Assembly: GCA_030671985.1 (NCBI GenBank)
Contig: DAOVHI010000086.1
Coordinates: forward strand, 1-6,174
Length of the DNA: 6,174 bases
From: JAHJDO01 sp030671985 [NCBI: bacterium]
Lineage (GTDB): Bacteria; JAHJDO01
Reading direction: 5' to 3'
The notes beneath the pieces are model-generated. The model did not search any database, had not been told where the DNA came from, and saw nothing but the letters and a program-made list of their open reading frames with translations. Below are positions 1 to 4,954 of this stretch, piece after piece (position 1 is the stretch's first letter; every line of letters starts with the position of its first letter). A program made the translations under genes and the position numbers.

Positions 1-1264
1 CCTGCAAAAGATCTTCTACTGTCAGTATCTTTATCTCAAAACTGAATTCCTCTGTTGCTAAATTCCCTGCATTATCTTTTACCTCTACGCTTACTGTTAT
101 TCCACCTTCTGTAAGCTCTGCCTCTGGAGCGTATGAAACGCCTTCATCTGTAATTGTACTGCTTGCTGTTACATCTACTGCGTTTACCAATATCTTTACT
201 GTGGTTTTATCTATTCCCGATTTATCATCTGAGTATTTTGCTGAGATTGTTGGAGTTGTGTAGTAAATTATAGAAGCATCCTTTGGAGATAAATCAGTTA
301 TGTCCGGCGGTGTTGTGTCTGTTTCCACTCTAAATGTTGATGCTGCACTTGCTTCATTCCCTGCCTTGTCTTGCGCCGCAATAGAAATTGTATGTGTTCC
401 GTCTTCAAGCACTATAATTGAGGTGTAACTTAACTTTCCTGTTGCTTCATCATAAGCTGGAATTACTTCTGCGTCATCAAATTTTAATATTATAGTATCT
501 TTATCTATGCCACTTGTAACATCTGATAATACTGCTGAGATCTCAGGCTGGTTGTTGTTAATTAATGCGTCGTTTGCCGGAGACATGCCCGAAATTACAG
601 GGAGCGTGTTATCTAAGATAAATGTTATTTCTTTAGACTCTGCTTTATAGCCTCGTCTTCTGTGTGATCTGTATGCAATTGCTTTGAGTTTGTGCTCTCC
701 ATCTTGTTGAGCCGAAAGGTCTATTTTGAATGCATGATTTCCTGATCTGTGCCACCTGCGCCATGTCCTGTAACTGGCAGCTAAATCATTGTCTAAATAT
801 AAATCTATTATTCCTACTCTGCCCTGCCATGATACTGATACGTCTAAACTTGTCCCTCTTATGTATGAATTATCTTTCAGAGAAGTTATCTTTACTAATA
901 TTAATGGCTTTCTTGGTCTTAATCTAAAATTTAATGTGTACGTTCTGCCTCTTCGAACATATATCCATCTGGAACTTGTGTAATATCCTTTTACAGACGC
1001 TTTTACCCTATATACTCTTCCCCAGAACCATACCATGATATTCTTTATTACATACTTCCCGCTTGCATTTGTACTGGCTCTATAACGACCTGCTCGGACT
1101 GCTGCGCCGGATACGGCTTGATTTGTTATAAAATCTACCACTTGCCCTTGTATTGTTGCTGTTTTGGGCAAACGACGACTTCTTGACCATGGCCAACTAT
1201 GGGCTGGAGTTACGCTGCTTAGAATCATTGAAAATACGAGTAAGAATATTGAAAGTTTTTTCAT
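1..1264 (-). CDS. Secreted protein with carboxypeptidase-regulatory-like and Ig-like domains (3' end outside window)
   Basis: The frame opens at ATG 1264 and stays open to the window edge (421 codons), so the C-terminus is missing. Residues 1-23 look like a Sec signal peptide: MKK, a hydrophobic core, and likely cleavage after AHS. Residues about 36-118 resemble a carboxypeptidase-regulatory-like beta-sandwich, with the pattern IQGQVVD, then GAAVRAG, then NASGKYVI. Residues about 121-219 form a first Ig-like unit. Residues 222-320 and 321-412 are two related Ig-like repeats sharing SGIDK near the start and D-x-AGN near the end, joined by a TDTTPP linker. Such repeats usually build surface or secreted adhesins and fibres, so an extracytoplasmic location is likely, but the specific role is unknown. 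The start is supported by AAGGAG 8 nt upstream and by the signal peptide. Residues 24-220 are unusually rich in Arg and Trp. The 78-bp upstream gap with a promoter-like sequence suggests separate transcription. Domain family names are inferred from pattern, not from a search. Confidence 0.85.
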   Translation of the reverse strand, partial: MKKLSIFLLVFSMILSSVTPAHSWPWSRSRRLPKTATIQGQVVDFITNQAVSGAAVRAGRYRASTNASGKYVIKNIMVWFWGRVYRVKASVKGYYTSSRWIYVRRGRTYTLNFRLRPRKPLILVKITSLKDNSYIRGTSLDVSVSWQGRVGIIDLYLDNDLAASYRTWRRWHRSGNHAFKIDLSAQQDGEHKLKAIAYRSHRRRGYKAESKEITFILDNTLPVISGMSPANDALINNNQPEISAVLSDVTSGIDKDTIILKFDDAEVIPAYDEATGKLSYTSIIVLEDGTHTISIAAQDKAGNEASAASTFRVETDTTPPDITDLSPKDASIIYYTTPTISAKYSDDKSGIDKTTVKILVNAVDVTASSTITDEGVSYAPEAELTEGGITVSVEVKDNAGNLATEEFSFEIKILTVEDLLQ

Positions 1265-1272
1265 ATGTTCAT

Positions 1273-1278
1273 CTCCTT
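1273..1278 (-). promoter_or_regulatory. Strong Shine-Dalgarno of the secreted Ig-domain gene
   Basis: The minus strand reads AAGGAG, followed by 8 nt and then ATG at 1264. It is one of the two best Shine-Dalgarno matches in the window and fixes the start of the secreted protein. The other AAGGAG lies before the CorC-like gene. Confidence 0.75.
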
Positions 1279-1291
1279 GAATTACTATTCG

Positions 1292-1300
1292 ATTATATCA
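1292..1300 (-). promoter_or_regulatory. Candidate extended -10 promoter for the secreted Ig-domain gene
   Basis: The minus strand reads TGATATAAT, a perfect extended -10 (TGn plus TATAAT). Transcription starting about 7 nt downstream would leave a leader of roughly 20 nt carrying the Shine-Dalgarno. No good -35 lies at 16-18 bp, which is acceptable for extended -10 promoters. It falls in the only gap in the window long enough to hold a promoter. This assumes a housekeeping sigma factor of the usual type, and AT-rich DNA gives chance matches. Confidence 0.5.
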
Positions 1301-1307
1301 ATGAAAA

Positions 1308-1335
1308 AGTATCATAATTTATTCGCTTATGTCAA
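1308..1335 (-). promoter_or_regulatory. Possible second promoter: TTGACA, 16 bp, GATACT
   Basis: Just after the lptC-like stop the minus strand carries a perfect TTGACA (1330-1335). A 4-of-6 match to the -10 box, GATACT (1308-1313), follows 16 bp downstream. It would transcribe the secreted Ig-domain gene with a leader of about 40 nt. The weak -10 makes it a poorer candidate than the extended -10 at 1292-1300, and the two could also be alternatives. Confidence 0.25.
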
Positions 1336-1342
1336 ACTTTTG

Positions 1343-1834
1343 TCACTTTGCCTCTTCCCTTCTTATTTCCATTACAGGAGATTTCTTGATATACATAGTT
1401 TTAAATTCTATATCTGCCTTTAAACCGTGCCCAGTAAGTCTTATATTTTTACGTGTTATTAGCACACTTGCATTGGTATCAAAAGTCTCTGTTTTTGCTA
1501 TCCAGTCAATATATGCCGTTTTTATTTCAGTACCGTCTGCCTTTTTCCCAATAATGTTTTTTTCAAGATGAATGTCCTCAGTTTTTTTGTTAATATGACC
1601 TTGTTCTCCCGTTAAACAAGTTGTTACCTTTTGTTCTTCAAAAATAGATAATTCAACATCATATAATTTTATTATCGGATTCCCTGATAGATCAGCGCTT
1701 TCTGCTTCTAAACTCCACATTTTCTTAACTTCATCAGTTTTAGTAAGTGAGAACTCTTGTAATCTTTCTTCTGAAACAGCAGGTCTCAAAAATGTTAATA
1801 TAATTAAGAATGCGCTCAATAATTTAATCTGCAT
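1343..1834 (-). CDS. lptC: LptC-like lipopolysaccharide-export periplasmic protein
   Basis: In the Lpt machinery LptC is an inner-membrane-anchored periplasmic protein that takes lipopolysaccharide from LptBFG and passes it to LptA. This 163-residue protein starts with a short hydrophobic segment (residues 4-17) acting as signal or anchor. A beta-jellyroll-like region follows with the LptC pattern: FSLTKTD then WSLEAESADLS (28-50), IIKLYDVELSIF (54-65), LTGEQGHINKKT (74-85), DIHLEKN (87-93), then W111, FDT and RKNIRLTGHGLKAD (128-141). The length fits the smaller members of the family (about 160-200). Its ATG lies inside the end of the DUF502 gene (11-bp overlap), and no well-placed Shine-Dalgarno precedes it, so translation is probably coupled. 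lptA and lptB do not follow; the next gene is the Ig-domain protein. A related OstA/LptA-like protein is an alternative, but the single N-terminal hydrophobic segment and the pattern favour LptC. Confidence 0.75.
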   Translation of the reverse strand: MQIKLLSAFLIILTFLRPAVSEERLQEFSLTKTDEVKKMWSLEAESADLSGNPIIKLYDVELSIFEEQKVTTCLTGEQGHINKKTEDIHLEKNIIGKKADGTEIKTAYIDWIAKTETFDTNASVLITRKNIRLTGHGLKADIEFKTMYIKKSPVMEIRREEAK

Positions 1835-2465
1835 TTTTATAATTCGGCGTAACAGCGCCTCCCGAAATCACTAACTTCATGGCATCCTCAACACTCATAG
1901 ACAGCGAAATTGTATCCTTCTTAGGCACAAACAACAAGAATCCTGAAGTTGGATTTGGCGTTGTTGGTAGGAACACATTAATTGAGTCTTTGAAAACTTC
2001 AGAACTTATTTCGCCCTTTGTATTGGAAGTTACAAATCCTATAGAATAAAGCCCCTTACGAGGATATTGCAGCAGAACAACACGAGTAAAAATCACCTTA
2101 CCTACAAAAGCATGACTGATTTGTTGAACTGCTGTATATAGCTTATTTACCATTGGAATTCTTGCCAAGATGCTCTCTCCAAAAAGAATTAAGCGTTTTC
2201 CGATAACGTTCCTCGCAAACATCCCGATAATAGTTAGTATTACAAAGATTGCCGCCAATATCACCAACGCCACTATTGCTGTTACAGTATGTCTAAAATA
2301 GGCAGTTCCTGCTCCTATCCATTCAGGCGTAACGATATTTGCAAAATACAGTACTTTTGCTTTTATAATTATGAATTTAACAATTTCATAGGTTATAAGA
2401 AGTGGCAGTATAACTAAAATACCTGCTATAAAATTTGCTCTCAGTTTGGAAATTAGTTTATTCAT
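1824..2465 (-). CDS. DUF502 family inner-membrane protein
   Basis: The protein has 213 residues, normal for the DUF502 family, which is widespread in diderm bacteria and related to plant LIKE-COV membrane proteins. The molecular function is unestablished. Two membrane segments are visible, at about 11-34 and 58-83, followed by a soluble domain. Family hallmarks are GKRLILFGESILARIPMVN (89-107), YPRKGLYSIGFVT (134-146), TPNPTSGFLLFVP (169-181) and SVEDAMKLVISGG (191-203). The ATG at 2465 lies within the last codons of the CorC-like gene (8-bp overlap, ATGAATAA), with AAGGG shortly upstream. Its 3' end overlaps the lptC-like start by 11 bp. The position between a CorC-like transporter and an LPS-export protein suggests an envelope role, but this is inference from context only. 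Confidence 0.9.
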   Translation of the reverse strand: MNKLISKLRANFIAGILVILPLLITYEIVKFIIIKAKVLYFANIVTPEWIGAGTAYFRHTVTAIVALVILAAIFVILTIIGMFARNVIGKRLILFGESILARIPMVNKLYTAVQQISHAFVGKVIFTRVVLLQYPRKGLYSIGFVTSNTKGEISSEVFKDSINVFLPTTPNPTSGFLLFVPKKDTISLSMSVEDAMKLVISGGAVTPNYKNAD

Positions 2466-3789
2466 CTTTACCCTTTATTTTCTTTTCCCTCTCTATCAGG
2501 ATAGGGTCAGGGTGAGTTAGTTTGGCGATCTTTATTTTACTTATGTGTCTTGGATCTGCTTCAGCAATTACTATCTTGAGTCCTTTATAGTTTACTGTTT
2601 CACCCATTTTAGGAACTCTTCCTAATATATTCACAATGAATCCGGCTATAGAATCATAGTCATCACCTTGAGGAATTTGTATATCAAGTTCTTCATTAAC
2701 CGTATCTATATTTGTTCTGCCGTCTATTAGAGTAACTCCGTTGCCAAGAGATTGAAATTGATCAGCTTCTTGATCATACTCGTCCTCTATCTCTCCAAGT
2801 ATTTCCTCTATCACATCCTCAATAGTAACAAGTCCTGCCGTACCGCCATATTCATCCACAACAATTGCCATATGATTCTTTTTCTTTTTAAATAACGCAA
2901 ATAAATCCTTTACTTTTTTTGTTTCAGGCGCAAAATACGGAGTACGCATTAGATCTTTTAATGCAATATTCTCTCCCTGTTTATAATTTTCCCAACATGT
3001 AATCAAATCCTTAACGTACAAAATTCCTATTATATTATCAATGTTTTCTTCATAGATTGGTATTCTGGAATGATGCGTTTCTACTATAGTCTTTATTACT
3101 TCGGAAATATTCTCGTTGACATCTATGGCTTCCATATCGGTTCTTGGAACCATTACTTCTCTTACTATCGTATCACTAAATTCAAAGATGCTGTTGATCA
3201 TTTCCTTTTCTTCTTCTTCAATGGCACCTTCTTTTTCACCAACGTTTATAAGGCCTTTAAGTTCCTCGCCGGTTAAGATACTAGGTTCTTTCTCGGTTCG
3301 TCCTCCAAACATTCTTATAATAATTTTTGTTATGAACAGCAATATTTTTACAACAGGTGTAAGTATCTTTGTTAGAATTCTCACGGGTGTTATAGCAAAT
3401 AGCGCAAGAGCTTCATAATTGTTTTTAGCGAAGTTTTTTGGCGTAATTTCTCCAAAAACCAGTATTAGAAACGTCATTACCCCAACTGATATACCGACGC
3501 CTTCGCTATTAGTCATACCATGTTTTGTTGCAATAGTAATTGCTATAGAAGTCGCTATTGCCGAAGCGGCTATATTGACGAAATTATTGCAAATAGCGAT
3601 AACAGTTAAAACTTTATGAGGATTTTCCAGCCAGAATAACAGCTTCCTTGTTTTTGGATTTTCATCTACAAGGTTCTTTATGCGAAACTTGTTTAATTCC
3701 ATAAATGCTATCTCCGTACCGGAAAAAAATGCCGATAGAAAAAGCAGAAAGACAAGGAATATACCCTGCAATATAGATTGTATGTCCAA
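2458..3789 (-). CDS. CNNM/CorC-type membrane protein with CBS pair (hemolysin C family)
   Basis: The 443-residue protein has the standard three-part build. The DUF21/CNNM membrane domain spans residues 1-165, with FFSGTEIAFM (21-30), ICNNFVNI (66-73) and the conserved VFGEITPKNFAKNN (111-124). A CBS pair follows at about 207-335, containing EVMVPRTDM (211-219), SRIPIYEENIDNIIGILYVK (241-260) and VDEYGGTAGLVTIEDVIEEI (311-330). The C-terminal CorC/HlyC domain covers about 348-425, with DGRTNIDTVNEEL and YDSIAGFI. Members are linked to Mg2+ or Co2+ transport and resistance, with the CBS pair binding adenosine nucleotides; the older name hemolysin is misleading. The start is TTG at 3789: the preceding codon is an in-frame TAA, AAGGAG lies 10 nt upstream, and the first ATG (residue 30) would remove the first membrane helix. 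It follows the DgkA-PAP2 gene by 17 bp and overlaps the DUF502 gene by 8 bp. The substrate cannot be read from the sequence. Confidence 0.93.
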   Translation of the reverse strand: MDIQSILQGIFLVFLLFLSAFFSGTEIAFMELNKFRIKNLVDENPKTRKLLFWLENPHKVLTVIAICNNFVNIAASAIATSIAITIATKHGMTNSEGVGISVGVMTFLILVFGEITPKNFAKNNYEALALFAITPVRILTKILTPVVKILLFITKIIIRMFGGRTEKEPSILTGEELKGLINVGEKEGAIEEEEKEMINSIFEFSDTIVREVMVPRTDMEAIDVNENISEVIKTIVETHHSRIPIYEENIDNIIGILYVKDLITCWENYKQGENIALKDLMRTPYFAPETKKVKDLFALFKKKKNHMAIVVDEYGGTAGLVTIEDVIEEILGEIEDEYDQEADQFQSLGNGVTLIDGRTNIDTVNEELDIQIPQGDDYDSIAGFIVNILGRVPKMGETVNYKGLKIVIAEADPRHISKIKIAKLTHPDPILIEREKKIKGKDE

Positions 3790-3799
3790 TTAGTATCGT

Positions 3800-3805
3800 C
3801 TCCTT
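3800..3805 (-). promoter_or_regulatory. Shine-Dalgarno deciding the TTG start of the CorC-like gene
   Basis: The minus strand reads AAGGAG immediately after the TAA stop of the DgkA-PAP2 gene (3807-3809), 10 nt before TTG at 3789. Together with the in-frame TAA directly before the TTG, it supports this non-ATG start. Confidence 0.7.
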
Positions 3806-3806
3806 T

Positions 3807-4523
3807 TTATATTTTAACTGATAGTATTTTAAATATCAACAAAGTCGCCGTTGTGCCAAATATAGCTCCGACAATTACCTCCCACCATGTATGGATACGT
3901 CTTTTTACCCTACTGCGCGCTATCATAGAAGCCAGCAAAAATACGAAAACAGCAATAATTGGTTTATTTTGGAATGTTAGAAGAGTTGTGATTGTGGCTA
4001 TTGCAAACGCTAAGGCACTATGTCCGCTTGGCATCCCGCCATGCAGAACTGTACCTTTCTTGATAAATATTTTCGCAATAAGCGTAGCCATCAGAACTCC
4101 AATTAAAACAATAAACGCAATGTGATACGTTGAATCTTTTGCGTTGTCTATAACTGATTTTGCAGGCGATTGCAGAGAATAAACAAGAAGAAGATATCCC
4201 ACAAGAACAGCATTTACCGAACATATAAAAACCACTCCGGCAACAATGTTTTTAACGACACGTGCTATCGGATGATATTCTTTTGTGACCATATCTATGA
4301 GTAATTCGACAGCAGTATTAAGCATCTCTGCAACTAAAACCAATGTTATTGTAGCGCTCAGGATGATTAATTCGACTCTTGTGAGATTAAGAAACAGACT
4401 AATTATAAAAACAGCTGCTGCTATAAAAAAATGAATTCGCATGTTTTTTTGTGTTTTCAGGGTGTATACGAATCCATCAATAGCGCTGTTAAAGCTGTCT
4501 AACAAGCTTCTTTTCTGCTTCAT
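3807..4523 (-). CDS. Fused diacylglycerol/undecaprenol kinase (DgkA) and PAP2 phosphatase
   Basis: This 238-residue membrane protein joins two enzymes of lipid-carrier metabolism. Residues 1-115 are a prokaryotic DgkA-type kinase: amphipathic start, KNMRIHF (26-32), and the signature AEMLNTAVELLID (65-77), whose E66 and E73 match E69 and E76 of E. coli DgkA. KEYHPIARVVKN (81-92) follows. Residues about 130-238 are a PAP2-type acid phosphatase with KKGTVLHGGMPSGHSA (155-170) and SR-x5-H-x3-E (204-215), giving catalytic H168 and H211. The K-x6-RP motif is replaced by HGG, and the last motif residue is Glu rather than Asp; both are, from memory, usual for this fusion class. The kinase half probably makes undecaprenyl phosphate from undecaprenol, or phosphatidate from diacylglycerol. 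The phosphatase half probably acts on undecaprenyl diphosphate or phosphatidate. Its ATG overlaps the ybeY stop by 4 bp (ATGA). A lone dgkA next to ybeY is the common arrangement in other phyla, which supports the identification. Confidence 0.92.
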   Translation of the reverse strand: MKQKRSLLDSFNSAIDGFVYTLKTQKNMRIHFFIAAAVFIISLFLNLTRVELIILSATITLVLVAEMLNTAVELLIDMVTKEYHPIARVVKNIVAGVVFICSVNAVLVGYLLLVYSLQSPAKSVIDNAKDSTYHIAFIVLIGVLMATLIAKIFIKKGTVLHGGMPSGHSALAFAIATITTLLTFQNKPIIAVFVFLLASMIARSRVKRRIHTWWEVIVGAIFGTTATLLIFKILSVKI

Positions 4524-4954
4524 ACCAGTTCTCTTACAAGTTGTTCCTGACGGGTTGTCATTCTTTTTGCTTCACATGTTGATGTATCTGTATAAGAAAG
4601 TAAGTGTAGTGTCCCATGTACTGACAGACGTATCATCTCCTCATCAAAGGAAACATTCATGTTTTTCGCCTGTATTCCAGCCGATTCTGCAGATATTACG
4701 ATCTCTCCTAATATGCCTTTGCATATGGATGGAAATTTCTTTTCTTCCATTGGAAATGCCAGAATATCCGTAACAGAGCTTTTTCCTCTGTATGTTGAAT
4801 TCAACTGTTTTATCTCAGGATCCGCTACAACGGCAATACTAACGTGAGTATCCTGTGGACACTTTTCGCTTTTTAAAGTGTGTAAAATAGCTTTCCTAAT
4901 TAGACTGTTATTTATTTTTATCTTTTTTTGAAGATTTATTATCTCTACTTCCAT
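4520..4954 (-). CDS. ybeY: YbeY-type endoribonuclease for rRNA maturation, with a variant third metal ligand
   Basis: YbeY is a single-domain metal-dependent RNase needed for 16S rRNA 3'-end maturation and ribosome quality control. From the ATG at 4954 it has 144 residues, close to the usual 150. Seen in order are VSIAVVADPEIKQLN (38-52), YRGKSSVTDILAFP (55-68, with the conserved Arg at 56), GEIVIS (83-88) and the metal motif HGTLHLLSYTD (113-123). The usual motif is HGxLHLxGYDH, so the first two His are present but the third ligand is Asp and GYDH has become SYTD. I chose 4954 because MEVEII then KKIKIN matches typical family starts. An ATG at 4963 and a TTG at 4987 are possible, but the TTG lacks a Shine-Dalgarno and would lengthen the overlap with the upstream gene from 47 to 80 bp. 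The 3' end overlaps the DgkA-PAP2 start by 4 bp. The family assignment is firm; activity with the altered motif is unproven. Confidence 0.9.
   Translation of the reverse strand: MEVEIINLQKKIKINNSLIRKAILHTLKSEKCPQDTHVSIAVVADPEIKQLNSTYRGKSSVTDILAFPMEEKKFPSICKGILGEIVISAESAGIQAKNMNVSFDEEMIRLSVHGTLHLLSYTDTSTCEAKRMTTRQEQLVRELV

Noticed and set aside
730-983. Two short overlapping plus-strand open frames inside the secreted-protein gene
   Set aside because: The minus-strand frame is continuous, has a strong Shine-Dalgarno and signal peptide, and encodes clear Ig-like repeats. The short frames are shadows.
1265-1342. Rho-independent terminator between the lptC-like gene and the secreted-protein gene
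   Set aside because: I see no GC-rich stem followed by a T-run. The region is AT-rich, with only promoter-like boxes and a direct TGACA repeat.
2485-2512. Small palindrome CTATC-AG-GATAG near the end of the CorC-like gene as a terminator
   Set aside because: The loop is only 2 nt, there is no following T-run on the coding strand, and it lies inside a coding region directly before a coupled gene.
3116-4125. Open frames on the plus strand at 3116-3418, 3419-3619 and 3778-4125
   Set aside because: They lie antisense to the CorC-like and DgkA-PAP2 genes, which have clear family motifs. Their products show no recognisable domain, so they are chance frames.
4449-4451. Gln25 in the DgkA domain where E. 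coli DgkA has the metal-ligand Glu28
   Set aside because: I recall the form TQxNMRIH as common in DgkA proteins of this type, so I do not count it as a further unusual ligand loss. A family alignment would settle it.
4441-4847. Plus-strand open frames over ybeY and dgkA
   Set aside because: They are antisense to well-identified genes, with no convincing start context or domain.
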